The notes beneath the pieces were generated by a model. The model had not been told where the DNA came from, made no database searches, and saw nothing but the letters and a program-made list of their open reading frames with translations. A program made the position numbers and the translations under genes. Shown here in pieces: positions 44,790-56,346 of a DNA stretch of 64,000 bases; position 1 is the stretch's first letter; each line of letters opens with the position of its first letter. Source of the DNA: Liolophura sinensis (Eukaryota; Mollusca; Polyplacophora; Chitonida; Chitonidae); NCBI RefSeq assembly GCF_032854445.1, contig NC_088299.1:15061608-15125607 (forward strand), in the 5' to 3' direction.

Positions 44790-45012
44790 CTACAACATAG
44801 AGAGTAAAACAAGAGCACAGACCACAATGTCATAGCTGGCAAATGGTCACATGTAACCTGTGAAATCCGACCTCCTGTCCTTTCTCTCAGTTCAAGGTTT
44901 ATTCTAACTGTTCTAAATGCTTACAGAGAAGTATGTCATACGCCCCTATATAGCGTTATATAGAGAAGTATATCATACGCCCCTATATAGCGTTATGACC
45001 TAAACAGAATTA
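44790..45012 (+). repeat. Repeat X with an internal duplication
   Basis: ATAGAGAGTAAAACAAGAGC, GGCAAATGGTCACATGTAAC, GTTTATTCTAACTGTTC and ACAGAATTAGGCA. A ~38-bp segment with CATACGCCCCTATATAGCGT is present twice in tandem (about 44927-45000). Confidence 0.75.
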
Positions 45013-45013
45013 G

Positions 45014-45037
45014 GCACACACACACACACACACACAC
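45014..45037. repeat. (CA)n microsatellite
   Basis: Twelve CA units directly between a repeat X copy and a SINE-A copy. Confidence 0.96.
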
Positions 45038-45141
45038 TGAGTTTCCCTCGGCCTCTTCCCGGTTTCCAACCACCACAATGCTGACCGCCGCCGTATAAGT
45101 GAAGTATTCTTGAGTGCGGCGAAAAACCAATCAAATAAGTC
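45038..45141 (+). mobile_element. SINE-A 3' fragment
   Basis: CTTCCCGGTTTCC, CACAATGCTGACCGCCGCCG, TATAAGTGAAGTATTCTTGA and ACCAATCAAATAA. Confidence 0.85.
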
Positions 45142-45299
45142 AAGAAATACTTGTACAGCTGTACAAAAATGTACAATTTGAAAGATGCAGATTTATTGTT
45201 ATCATGACTCCTGTGTCAAGCGTTATGTAAGTCGTACATCAGCTGCAAGGAATTCACAAGCCCATTTCAAATAGTGTTCAGCATTAATCTGCGTTAATG

Positions 45300-45490
45300 T
45301 ATACGGTTTTTCGTCATCTATGGGCTTTATTAGTGTTAAACACCGTGCTGAAGAAGTTTTCTCCGTCGTCATTTTTAAGAGAGATCCCCTGATGCCTAGC
45401 CACAGCCGAACCACCGATTGCTGGATTTGAACACGCGACCACTTTATAAAGGACGACGGAACATTCGCTAGAGGTCGACTAGTCCATCGG
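45300..45490 (-). mobile_element. SINE-D (tRNA-like head), duplication copy A
   Basis: On the minus strand the head starts at GGCCGATGGACTAGTCGACC, with a B-box-like GTGTTCAAATCC (about 45424-45435). The body has GCTGTGGCTAGGCATCAGGG and ends CAGCACGGTGTTTAACACTA. The same element is at the matching place in copy B, so it was there before the duplication. Confidence 0.65.
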
Positions 45491-46984
45491 CCAGCAAGTG
45501 GACTGGACCAGGGTTTTCGCCATGCAACTCAACACAGATATTGTGAAATAAAAGTGAGTGACAAGGAACAAAGCTATATAGAAAGTCGTGTTAGAGATGA
45601 GATTTAACCGAATACGAATGTGTCAACGAGTTAGTTTTACATTTATTGGTATTGTATGATAGATGGGAAATTCCCCAACCATACAGACTAAGCAAACATA
45701 AATGACTAATACATAACAGATATGATCGTTTAGGGACTGATCAATCCAAAACCGTCAACGGTTTGTCACTATAAAGACATTCTAACTTCATCTTTGTTGG
45801 TCAGACAAGGAAAATATGCGTGTCGCATCTTAAGAATGGATTGTGCAAAAAAATGCAGAGGTAAGTTCGTAAGGCTGGGTTATAACAGGATTTCATTATC
45901 ATCGTTGTCACAGCCGTTCTTCTACAAGGACACTTTCCTCTTAGCGCCACCTGTGGATGTCATTACCATAACAACCATTACCAGCAGTCCTGTTTCCATC
46001 ATTCTGTCTAATCACCCATTGTCTTGGACAACTTTAGCGTGCAGAATTTCATAAATATAACTGAAAAAAACGTTAAACTAAAGACTGTCGGCTGTGGTCT
46101 CTAAGTATTGATGTCAGCAAGATTCTTGGAATATACAACTTTTTGTCTCGATTAGTTGGCTTCAACTAAGCTCATCGGGTTGCCATAGAGATGAGATATT
46201 TTACCCCGTGATATACGTGCGTGATACTAAGTCGTAAAGCGCAAAAACCCAAATTAACTTTCCAATTAAAACCACATTCTGTATATAAATATACTGCTTC
46301 CCATTCTGTTTATTGCATTACTGGTAGAAGTAAAATTATTAAAGGTGGAAATATTCTCGAGAAATGATGACTTCTTTAGAATGTCAGTGGAAGAGGAGAG
46401 GTAACATTTTCTCTTGGGGTTTGTCATTTAATAAGGGTTATTTTTGTCCAAGGCAAATAAGTCAGATTACTTTTGATCAGTTCTGTTACCTGTCTGAACG
46501 AAGAACCATGTGTGTGATCTTTAGTGGACAAATTATTCGCATAGTCACGAGTCAAGTAATCTATAGCAGTCCAAACATTCACAGCTATAACTCCCGCCAA
46601 AGATTTGACCATTACATATTGCTGTGTGACTGATGGTGATCTTGACGAACGCAAAACGAACTTTCCATTCAGTAGATGATCTTGTTTAAAGTAGTTGTTT
46701 AGCAGTCTGTGATCTTGTTTAAAATCGTCATACTAACTAAGTTTCACATGATAAATGTCTCGGTGGACACCGGAAGTTGTTGAAGAGCATGTATCCAATT
46801 CGTATTCTATAATTTGCTCACTCCTTGCCGTCGAGAACTCATTTGCTCAATGGAATAGGCGCTGATTTCGTTACAGCCATTTAGCCCTAATCACTGATAC
46901 GGCTGATCAAATCCTAACCTAGTCTATACCTTTGTAAGATAACTTACAATGGGAGATGATATTCCCTGGACACAACGGTTCTCC

Positions 46985-47098
46985 TACCCGTATACCTGAC
47001 CGCCGTCATATAAGAGAAAAGTTCTGAGTACTGGGTTACCATCAATCAAATCAACAAACTAATAAACAGATGAATGAATGAATGAATGAATAAGTGAG
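46985..47098 (+). mobile_element. Old SINE-A-like tail shared by both duplication copies
   Basis: CTACCCGTATACCTGACCGC, then TATAAGAGAAAAGTTCTGAG, and an ATCAATCAAATCAAC tail followed by (GAAT)n. It aligns with 53255-53340. Its divergence from SINE-A fits an insertion older than the duplication. Confidence 0.6.
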
Positions 47099-47205
47099 TA
47101 AATATATAAGTGAAATGAACAACCTTCGGTTGAAGAGAAGACATTCCAATTGATTACAGTCATAATAGAGTATATGTTAATAGCATTTTCTTCGTCCATT
47201 TCGTT

Positions 47206-47453
47206 GGGGCCCCCTTGGCCGAGGGGTTAGTACACCAGCATGGCGTAATGAACCAGGAATCTCCCACCAATGTGGTCGCTTTGAGTTCAAGTCTAGCTCA
47301 TGCTGGCTTCCTCTCTGGCCGTCCGAGCGAAGGTTTACTGCGGATGGTCGTGGGTTTCCCCCGGGTTCTGCCCTCCCACCATACTGCACCGTCGTATAAG
47401 TGATATATAATTGAGCATCGCATAAAAACACCAATCAAATAAATAAATAAATC
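47206..47453 (+). mobile_element. SINE-A, full length, only in copy A
   Basis: Head GGGGCCCCCTTGGCCGAGGG with GGTTAGTACACCAGCATGGC, then a B box TTTGAGTTCAAGTCTAGCTC. The body has CATGCTGGCTTCCTCTCTGG, GGATGGTCGTGGGTTTCCCC and CGTATAAGTGATATATAATT, with an (AAAT)n tail. It is absent from the matching site in copy B (about 53400), so it inserted after the duplication. Confidence 0.93.
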
Positions 47454-48560
47454 AGAAATAAATCAAATATGCACTTTCGATCAAACACGAAAGACAGCAT
47501 TCAAGGGCAGTGTGGCTTCTATGTATACAGAAAGCATGATTTACAGAGATATCTAGTGGTGTTGATTAATCACTTTATCACTACGTCCATCTTCTTTTAG
47601 TCAGTCAAGAAATACTCTGTATTATACAATTAATTAGTTTTGATGAGAACTTATGCTGACTAAAACTCTAAGCTTGAGGTCTCTTGGACCATATGAGAAT
47701 TTGCATAGTAAGAATGATTACTACAGGCACAATTTACAATCGTGGTGGTGTTCAAATTTGGCGTATCGGTGCAGTGAATGCTTGATTGCGTTATATGAAT
47801 GGACACTTACTGACGTCTCTTGGAGGTTAGGGATGATGTCTGCGTTTGCCTGAATTAAGCAGCACTGCAGGCATGTAACATGTTGTTGACACACATATGT
47901 GTATATAACATGTAAGAGCGAAAAGGCGATCCATATATAGCCCAGACCAAGCGCTGTTGAGGTTCCCGGGCAGGCTGTATACGGCTCTCACCTCCGGGAA
48001 CTGTAGAGACAACATGCATAGCGGGGCAATGTAAATAGACTGTATACATAGAGCATGACTGTATTTTATTTATACACACCCACGCATTCCGCCGATGAAA
48101 TTTGAACTGGCTGTTAATTAGATTCTGACGTGTATACGGAAAATGAGCGATAGGGAACCTTGGATATTCTCTTTGATTTTTATACAGTAAATATCCTCAA
48201 CGGCCTGATGTCAAAAAAGTCACAATAACGTGAAAAAATATCACGGATCGTTTTGCAGTTCTCGGGACATTGTACAATATTGATTTGCTGATTGTCTTTT
48301 TTCATACCGCCAGCGATTACTTCATGTTGACCTTTAACTGAACTTTGATGTTGTTGTAGTCATCTCCCATTGTGACTTGTTTAGCTAATAACAGATGCTT
48401 TATAAGTAATACTATTGCTGAAGCAGTGGGGATGGCAATGTTACAGTTAATGCTTTATGATAAAATGTCAGACAACAGCATAAGGTAAACTCCGCGTGGT
48501 GCGTGTAATCAAATTAAAGTTTTAAAACGCATGATGGAAAATGACGTGTTAGCTGTATGA

Positions 48561-49119
48561 ATCCAAACAGTAAACACCACAGCACCACCATAGCCACATC
48601 ATGTTAACAGAACGTGCTTCCTTCTTTTCTGCTAAAATGACAGCAGGTACTGAATGAGAATAACAGATTGTGCAGAGATTATGCATGTGAAGACGTTTTG
48701 AAAAATATTGTTCTTGACACAAAATGTTCCGTTTTGATTCTCACATTTATTATTTTTCTATGTTTCATTGGTATTTGAAGAACCATTAAATCCAAACGAC
48801 ATCCAGACAAATCAGCTACTGTCCTACTTCAGATTTCATTGCCTTTTAGACAGCTGGGGGTCACACTACGAAGTGAAATGTGACGTAGTTGGAAAATTTG
48901 AATAGACTACATTGTTTTTATAACAGAATTTCCTAACATGAAATTCCCATGAAAACCAAACTGTGAGATCATTTACTACAAGAGATAAAATAACATTCAT
49001 TTAGGATATTGATATTACACTAAAAATGCGAACAATGTCAAATATGACAGCGTCAGAAGCTGGGTTTAAGTTAAAGTGGATAGGACTTTACGTGACTGGC
49101 GCTGCATTTAGTCAAAATA
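48561..49119. other. Unrecognised spacer between duplication copies
   Basis: Contains one 25-bp word at 48898-48922 (GAATAGACTACATTGTTTTT...) that is the reverse complement of 22443-22467. Otherwise nothing recognised. Confidence 0.45.
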
Positions 49120-49405
49120 CATTGATCTCCGGCCTATATTCAGCATGCCACTGGTTTCTGAATAATTGTGACGTCACCCGACGCAATTACTTCTTGGTGT
49201 GGAAACAAAGCTGATGGAATTTAACATTATCAGTTGGAAAAAGTGTTCTAACTTCATTTTCTTTTTAAGAATATAGATTTCCAACATATCGATGTGTAGA
49301 GCTTGTGTTGTTACGTGTCACTGACTAAAGGCAATTTTGATCGCCAGTATGACAGCTGAATATAGGCGACTGACTAAAAGAAATAGACTATAGGAAATAT
49401 GCTTG
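49120..49405 (+). mobile_element. Foldback element, single arm
   Basis: ATTCAGCATGCCACTGG, ATTGTGACGTCACCCGACGC, TTGTTACGTGTCACTGACTA, AAGGCAATTTTGATCGCC and TATGACAGCTGAATATAGGC match the right arm of the element at 22110-22820. The partner arm is not seen, so this is a solo arm or a degraded copy. Confidence 0.7.
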
Positions 49406-50119
49406 TTTCTGTCTGGACGAAGACATGTTACAATAAAATCAAATACAATGGGAATTAATGTTTTAGCAAATTTGTCAATACACCATCTTCATTCTGAAAC
49501 ATCGACACGAAATCTGTGCATTTTTCGTGTTACCCTCCTACAGCAATTTCTCCGGTTCAATCATCCCACATTAATAGGTTCATTCATTTCATTGATTGGC
49601 GATTTGCGGTGTTGTCGAGGAAATTTGGAGACAACGGTAAGGTACGTGGGTTGGGGAAGATTAAATATAATAATTTTCCCTCATCGGGTTCATTTCCGAC
49701 CTAGGACAGAGAATTTCAGTGTAGATCACCCCTACATCACCTTTCGTAATGGTACAGGGACAATAAGCTGTGGAAGGCGCTTATTCAAGTTCAAGGTCAA
49801 GGTCACTTATCTTACACCAGTATGCGTGGTCAGTCACGCTTGGGGAAGTTCGTCAGTAACTTGTGTGTTTACCAAGTTTGGGATGACAATTATATGACGT
49901 AAGAGACGTGGCGGTTTTGACTGTCTGATCGACGACAAGATGAGTTTCCAGAGCTCAGCTGTTGGCAGATATTGGGGATTACCCTTTTCTGCATTGTCGA
50001 GGTTACATCTGTAACATGATATCAGGTACATATGGTTACACAGATTAAAATGTAGCCTAGTTTTATTATGGCTAGCTTTATTTAGATCGTCCTTATTCAT
50101 CCAGATTGATCTTATGGAG
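49406..50119. other. Unrecognised; tandem nuclear-receptor-like half-sites
   Basis: A 164-codon frame (49403-49897) shows no domain I recognise and is probably chance. TCAAGGTCAAGGTCA at 49791-49805 resembles two joined extended half-sites of the TCAAGGTCA type. Function is unknown. Confidence 0.4.
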
Positions 50120-50269
50120 ATGTTCATTTGAGAAATGCAAATTTATTGTCATCATGACTCGTGCCACCTGTGTCAAGATTTATGTAGGTCGTGTATCGTC
50201 TGGAGTGAATCCACGGAGTCGTTTCACATCGTGTCAGCACTAACCTGGAGTTATGTGGATGTTTTTTGT

Positions 50270-50435
50270 CATTTTATCCGTTTGATCAGTGTTAAACACC
50301 GTGCTGAAGAAGTCTTCTCATCGCCAGTTTCTTTGAGGAACCTCCCGATGTTTAGCCACAGCCGAACCAAAGGGAGTTGGAATCGAACAAGCGACTACCC
50401 TGGTAAAGCACGAAGGAACATTGTCCATCGGTCAG
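50270..50435 (-). mobile_element. SINE-D (tRNA-like head), duplication copy B
   Basis: Reverse complement shows CTGACCGATGGACAATG, a B-box-like TGTTCGATTCC (about 50384-50394), GGCTGTGGCTAAACATCGGG and TCAGCACGGTGTTTAACACT. Partner of 45300-45490. Confidence 0.65.
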
Positions 50436-50616
50436 CAAGTGACCTCGTGTTTATCACGTGGGCCAGAGTCTCAGCATACAACACAACACAGATATTGTGA
50501 AGTCGAAGTGAATGACTAGGACTTAAGCTTTTTACGAAGACCTATTAGATATGAGATTTAAAGAAATACGAATGTCTCGACGGAGTAGTTTTACACTTAT
50601 TGATACTGTAGGATCA

Positions 50617-50702
50617 CCACCACCACCACCACCACCATCACCATTATCATCATCATCGTCGTCATCGTCGTCGTCGTCGTCGTCATCATCATCATCATCA
50701 TC
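50617..50702. repeat. Trinucleotide array (CAC/CAT/TCG)n
   Basis: (CAC)n, then mixed CAT and TCG triplets, then (CAT)n. The matching place in copy A (45895-45915) has only TCATTATCATCGTTGTCA, followed in both copies by a CACAGCCGTTC word. The array grew in copy B from a short seed. The plus-strand frame through it (50551-50745) encodes Pro and Ser runs and is not a recognised gene. Confidence 0.95.
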
Positions 50703-51609
50703 ACAGCCGTTCTCCTACAAGGACGCCTTCTCGACGTGCTCTTAGAGCCATCTGTGGATGACACTACCATAACATAACGATATCAGTCCTGTTTCCCTCA
50801 TTTGTCTAATCATCCATTACCTTGGACAGTTTCAGTGTGCGGAATTTTATAAATAAAACTGAAAGGAAATATTAAACTTAAGACTGTGGGCTGTGGTCTG
50901 CAAATATTCATGACATCAACATTCTTGAAATATACATCTTTTTGTCTCGATCAGTTGGGTTGAAACTTCCCGTCAGCTAAGCTCATCGGGTTGCCATAGA
51001 GATGAGTTATTTTACCTCGTGATACAAGTGCGTGATCCTTAGTCGTAAAGCGCAAAAGCCAAATTAACTTTCCAGCTGAGTCCACATTCTGTATATAAAT
51101 ATACTGCTTCCCATTCTGTTTACTGCATTACTGGTATAAGTAAAATTAATTAAAAATACAAATATACTTGGGGATTAATGAGTTCTTTCACATTTCTGCG
51201 GAAGAGGAATGGATAGATATTAAACATATTTTAATGATAATAATAATGTAATAAAAGTGTTATTTTTGTCCAAGGCGAATAAGTCAGATTATTTTTGATC
51301 AGTTCTGTTACCTGTCTGAATGAAGAACCATTTGTGTGATCTCTAGTAGACGATTGTTCGTATAGTCACAACCCAGGTTATCTGTGGCGGTGAAAGCTCA
51401 GTATCAAAACTATAACACACGTCTAAGAATTTGTATTACCTGAACCTATTACAAGTTGCTGTCGGACGGATGATTACCTTGACGTATTTATACATGTATT
51501 TGACGTCCCACGGACCTAACGTCCAGGGTCATTGCTTTTCCCTAGGCCTTGATTCCCTGAGGATTTACACAGTAGTTGATTTTTTTTGTAAATTTCGATT
51601 TAACATTAC

Positions 51610-52365
51610 GTAAGCTTTTGTAAAGCACTTGCTGATCTTGTTTAAAGCAGATACTTACTTGATTTAAAGTAGTTGTTTGTTGGTGATTTTGTTTAAAACA
51701 ATTGGCGATTGTGTTTAAAGAAGGTGATCTCATTGAAAGCAGTTGTTGGTCTCTTTGAACGCAGTTGTTGATCTAGTTTAAATGAGTTGTTGATCTTGTT
51801 TAAAACAGATGTTGATCTAGTTAAAAGCAGCTGTTGATCTGATTTAAAACAATTGTTGGTCTGGTTTAAATCAGTTGTTGATCTTGTTTGAATCGGTTGT
51901 TGATCTTTTTTGAATCGGTTGTTGATCTTGTTTAAAACAGTTGTTGATCTTGTTTGAATCGGTTGTTGATCTTGTTTGGATCGGTTGTTGATCTTGTTTG
52001 AATCGGTTGTTGATCTTCTTTGAATCGGTTGTTGATCTTGTTTAAAACAGTTGTTGATCTGGTTTAAAACAGTTGTTGATCTTGTTTGAATCGGTTGTTG
52101 ATCTTGTTTGAATCGGTTGATGATCTTGTTTGAATCGGTTGTTGATCTGTTTTGAATCGGTTGTTGATCTGGTTTAAAGCAGTTGGTGATCTTATTTAAA
52201 TTAGGCGGGATCCTATTTAAATCAGGTGGTCATCTTTTAGAATTCAAATGCGGATTTTGCATAATTTAAATGGTGATCTTGTTCAAATCAGATGATGATC
52301 TTGTTTAAATCAGATAGGGATCTTGTTTAAATTAGATGGGGATCTTGTTTAAAGCTGTCATTAGT
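51610..52365. repeat. Minisatellite, 22-bp unit, about 33 copies
   Basis: The unit is TTGTTGATCTTGTTTGAATC plus GG, or the TTTAAAACAG variant. Units with AAATCAG, AAAGCAG and GAATCGG are clustered. Copy A (46672-46725) holds only about two units (GATCTTGTTTAAAGTAGTTG and GATCTTGTTTAAAATCG) at the same place. Flanks match on both sides (right: CTAAATGTCTCGATGGA against ATAAATGTCTCGGTGGA). Confidence 0.95.
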
Positions 52366-52479
52366 GCCGCATACTAAATGTCTCGATGGATAAAGCTGTT
52401 GAAGCGCATGTATCGAATGTATTCCATAATCTGCCCATAGCACATCAGTGATATCTGACTGGCTCACTGGCATTGTCAG

Positions 52480-53205
52480 CATCCACTTTTAGCCTTAATC
52501 TTTGCCTTTGTCAGGCAACTTAGCATTGTCAGCATCCAGTTTTAGCTTTAATCTTTGCCTTTGTCAGGCAACTTAGAATTGTCAGCATCCAGTTTTAGCT
52601 TTAATCTTTGCCTTTGCCAAGCAACTTACAATTGTCAGCATCCAGTTTTAGCCTTAATCTTTGCCTTTGTCAGGAAACTTCCATTGTCAGCATCCAGTTT
52701 TAGCCTTAATCTTTGCCTTTGTCAGGCAACTTAGCATTGCCATCATCCAGTTTTAGCCTTAATCTTTGCCTTTGTCAGGCAACTTAGCATTGTCAGCATC
52801 CAGTTTTAGCCTTAATCCTTGCCTTTGTCAGGCAACTTAGTATTGTCAGCATCCAGTTTTAGCCTTAATCTTTGCCTTTGTCAGGCAACTTAGCATTGCC
52901 ATCATCCAGTTTTAGCATTGTCAGCATCCAGTGTTAGCCTTAATCTTTGCCTTTGTCAGGCAACTTAGCATTGTCAGCATCCAGTGTTAGCCTTAATCTT
53001 TGCCTTTGTCAGGCAACTTAGCATTGTCAGCATCCAGTTTTAGCCTTAATCTTTGCCTTTGTCAGGCAACTTAGCATTGTCAGCATCCAGTTTTAGCCTT
53101 AATCTTTGCCTTTGTCAGGCAACTTAGTATTGTCAGCATCCAGTGTTAGCCTTAATCTTTGCCTTTGTCAGGCAACTTAGTATTGTCAGCATCCAGTTTT
53201 AGCTT
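52480..53205. repeat. Minisatellite, 53-bp unit, about 13 copies
   Basis: The unit is CATTGTCAGCATCCAGTTTT, AGCCTTAATCTTTGCCTTTG and TCAGGCAACTTAG. One partial unit lies at 52905-52935. In copy A the matching region (46860-46960) has a single diverged unit with TTTAGCCCTAATCACTG and CCTTTGTAAGATAACTTA. Copies are very alike, which suggests recent spread. Confidence 0.96.
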
Positions 53206-54043
53206 TAATTCTTTACCATTCTTAGGTAATACGATGGGAGGCACTCCGGTTTTCTTACCCATATACCTGACCACCGTATAAGAGAGAGAAGAAGAAAGCC
53301 GAGAACTGGGCCACCACCACTCAAATAAATAAATAAAAAAAAAAAAAAGTGAATCAGTAAACAAATATAGAAATGAACAGCCCTTCGGCATAGATTATAT
53401 GTAAAAAGGATATTTTTTTTCAATGATTTTAACTGAACACAAGAAAGGCAGTAACTAAACGCAGTGTGGCATTTGTCAATATAGAAAAGGCGCTTTAAAG
53501 AAGCATTCATTGGTGTTGAGTAATCACTGCATGAGCGAATAAATCTTATTTTTGTCTTTCAGCAAACATTTATTATCATCCCATTAATTACTTTCGGTAG
53601 GAATACATGATGACTAATGTTTCAAGCGTGAGGCCTCTGAGACGGTCTGAGAATAACGGAATGAATGGTAATAGCGAAACGCCACGCAATCCTTTCCCTC
53701 GTCAGACGGTCCAAAATAAATACACATGACACTCCATTGTTTTTATAACCACATAAATGTCATAATTTCTAACAGAGGCAGGCTAAACATGCATGTTGAC
53801 CCTTACAAACATTTGCATATTACTCATGGGTAATAGAGGCAGTATTTACAGTCATTGTGGTGTTGCAGGGACCTGATATTTTAAGGCTGAGAATCGGCTC
53901 CCAGACACGAGAACAAAGCGCAAATTTCAAAATTTCAACACAGATTTCCGAATCAGAAGTATAAAACTTGGTCGAAGTGCCCATAAAAGTTATATAGCCA
54001 TAGAAGAGTTGGTTGCTTTGTGGTAACCCGTCAGATATGCACT

Positions 54044-54317
54044 CGGGGCCTCCGTGGCTCAGATAGTTAGCGCGCTAGCGCAGCATAATGACCCAAGAGC
54101 CTCACACCAATGCGGTGGCTGTGAGTTCAAGTCCATCTCATGCTGGCTTCCTCTCCGACCGTATGTGCGAAGGCCTGCAACAACCTGCGGGTGATCCTGG
54201 GTTTCCCCCGGGCTCTGCCCAGTTTCCACCCACCATAATGCTGGCCGCTGTCGTATTAGTGAAATATTCTTGAGTACGGCGTAAAACACCAGTCAAATAA
54301 ATAAATAAATAAATCAA
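54044..54317 (+). mobile_element. SINE-A, full length, with target-site duplication
   Basis: Head GGGGCCTCCGTGGCTCAGAT with GTTAGCGCGCTAGCGCAGCA (A-box-like TGGCTCAGATAGTTAGCGCG), B box TGTGAGTTCAAGTCCATCTC, body CATGCTGGCTTCCTCTCCGA and CCAGTTTCCACCCACCATAA, and AAGTGAAATATTCTTGAGTA with an (AAAT)n tail. It is flanked by the 9-bp direct repeat ATATGCACT (54035-54043 and 54318-54326). It is the best-preserved copy with a head. Confidence 0.95.
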
Positions 54318-54665
54318 ATATGCACTAGCCATTCAAAAAAACAAAAAAAAAACAAAACAAAAAAACGCCACTTTATGAGGATTAAAGTTAATCAGAAAAT
54401 ATTTTTACTGAAACTTTCAAGTGTGTATGTCCTGTCAAACTTTCGTTTTTCTTCATATGTAAAACATAAACTTTATAAAGTGATTAGTTTGTCATATTTT
54501 GGCAAGTTTAAAATCTCTATGTCTGCCATGATCTGTATCCTTCATGGTACAGTGAACTAGGTTGTTGTCGGGAACATTTACCACATGGAGAAGAGTTCGA
54601 ACGTTTGTCGCTAATTTGGAAGCATACTTTTGTGTGAGCAAAGGCATAGGCCAGCTTGTATTAAA

Positions 54666-54797
54666 TAAATTTTATTTATTTTTGATTGGTGTTTTACGCC
54701 GTACTCAAGAATATCTCACTTATACGACGGCGTCCACCATTATGGTGAGAGGCAACCGGACAGAGCCCGACCCACGACCATCCGCAGGTTGCTGGAA
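54666..54797 (-). mobile_element. SINE-A copy, head missing
   Basis: ATTGGTGTTTTACGCCGTAC, TCAAGAATATCTCACTTATA, CCATTATGGTGAGAGGCAAC and GACCATCCGCAGGTTGCTGG. A further tail-like piece (ATTTATTTGGTTGGTGTTT) lies at 54830-54850. Confidence 0.9.
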
Positions 54798-56097
54798 TTA
54801 TAAAGCTGCAAGTTACATTTCAAATAAATATATTTATTTGGTTGGTGTTTAATGAAGGGGTCAAGAATTTTGGAGAAATTGAGATTTGTGGAGCAGTGAT
54901 ATTCCTTACTCTACCTTGCCTAAGAAGAAGGTATCTCAGAGTGATCAGAGGATAGGCTACCAGTTTTCGATTTTATGACCTATACATGGCAAACGATGTA
55001 AGTTTCGCTACAGTGCAGGTTTTACAAGGCCCATAAATCTCACGTTTGTCATATGGCAGTAAAGGAGGATTAATACAGAAATGAAATCAGAAGTGGCCTT
55101 ACGAAAGTGTCAGCACAGCTATTGTCAGTTTCGTCACTTGACGTGCACAGTTTCTTGCACCGGAGCTCATTCCTCGCCTAACCCGCCTAATCTATGCAGT
55201 GGATGCTTGAATGCGTTAGGTGTGATTGAACACTGGATGTGGCCCCGTGGAGGCTGGGGGTGCATGATGTCTCTGTTTAGCCTGAATAGAGCAGCACTGC
55301 AAGCATGTAACATGCTGCTGACAAATATAGTTTGCAAGGTTTCTACAGGCACATTTTACAGTCGCGGCGGGGTTCAAATTTGGTGTATACACACAGTGAA
55401 TGCTTGATTGCGTTATATGAATGGACACTTGCTGACGTCTCTTGGAGGTTAGGGATGATGTCTGCGTTTGCCTGAATTAAGCAGCACTGCAGGCATGTAA
55501 CATGTTGTTGACACAAGTATATAACACGTAAGAAACAAAAGGCGATCCATACATAGTCTAGACCAAGCGTTTTTGAGGTTCCCGGGCAGGCTGTATACGG
55601 CACTCACCTCCGGGAACTGTAGAAACAACATGCATGGCGGGGTAATGTAAATAGACTGTATACATAGAGCATGGCTGTATTTTATTTATACACACCCACG
55701 CATTCCGCCGATGAAATTTGAACTGGCTGTTAATTAGATTCTGACGTGTATACGGAAAATGAGCGATAGGGAACCTTGGATATTCTTTAGGATTTTATGG
55801 AGCAAATATCCTCAACGGCCTGATGTCAAAAAAGTCACAATAACGTGGAAAAATATCACGGGTCGTTTTGCAATTCTCGGGACATTGTAAAATATTGATT
55901 AGCTAATTGTCTTTTTTTATATGGCAGCGATTACTTCATGTTAACCATTAACTAAACTTTGATGTTGTCGTTTTCATCTCCCATTGTGACTTGTGTGGCT
56001 AATTACTTCTTCATTTCTTTCTAATACCACCCGTGGTGCAGTGAGAATAGCAATGTTACAATCAATGCATTATAATAAAATGTCACAACACAGAAGA

Positions 56098-56346
56098 GTG
56101 AGTGAGTGCTTGGGGTTTAACGTCGTACTCAACAATTTTTCAGTCATATGACGAAGAAGGAATCCTTAGGATGTATGTAATGTGCCTCCTTATTGCAGGA
56201 GGGATTTCCATCGCTCTTTTATTCAGTGCTGCTTCACTGAGACGAGTTACCGAAGGCGAGTAAGCCGCCCCGCCCGAGCCATTATACTGATACGGATCAA
56301 CCAGTCGTTGCACTACCCCCTTCATGCTGAACGCCAAGCGAGGAAG
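56098..56346 (-). mobile_element. SINE-B with 14-bp target-site duplication
   Basis: Reads GTGAGTGAGTGCTTGGGGTT, TAACGTCGTACTCAAC, TTTTTCAGTCATATGACGAA, GGAGGGATTTCCATCGCTCT and CCGAGCCATTATACTGATAC up to CTGAACGCCAAGCGAGGAAG. The tRNA-like head is absent. It is bounded by a perfect 14-bp direct repeat CACAACACAGAAGA (56084-56097 and 56347-56360). It is absent from copy A of the duplication (about 48475), so it inserted after the duplication. Confidence 0.93.

Larger units (their letters stand above)
45170..48560. repeat. Segmental duplication, copy A
   Basis: Copy A aligns in the same order and orientation with 50120-56430. Anchors include GTTAAACACCGTGCTGAAGA (45333 / 50290), TAAGCTCATCGGGTTGCCAT (46168 / 50977), CTGTATATAAATATACTGCT (46279 / 51087), AGGTTCCCGGGCAGGCTGTA (47960 / 55576) and AATTTGAACTGGCTGTTAAT (48099 / 55719). 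Some blocks look over 90% identical by eye, others much less. No gene is recognised in either copy. Confidence 0.9.
53876..55340. other. Insertion in copy B relative to copy A
   Basis: In copy A the GTGGTGGTGTTCAAATTTGG region (47740) is continuous. In copy B the match breaks after TCATTGTGGTGTTG (about 53870) and resumes at about 55345. The extra DNA contains two SINE-A copies and, at 55190-55340, a diverged duplicate of the following 55385-55515 (shared GCAGCACTGCAAGCATGTAA against GCAGCACTGCAGGCATGTAA). Confidence 0.7.

Noticed and set aside
49403-49897. 164-codon open frame on the plus strand
   Set aside because: No motif, signal peptide or domain I can recognise, and an overlapping second open frame (49516-49704). 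Probably chance.
50551-50745. Poly-Pro/poly-Ser open frame
   Set aside because: Produced by the CAC/TCG/CAT triplet array. The paralogous site in copy A has no such frame.
54044-54140. Possible tRNA gene at the head of SINE-A
   Set aside because: The tRNA-like head continues into the SINE body and recurs with it at 23066 and 47206. It is a SINE promoter, not a tRNA gene.
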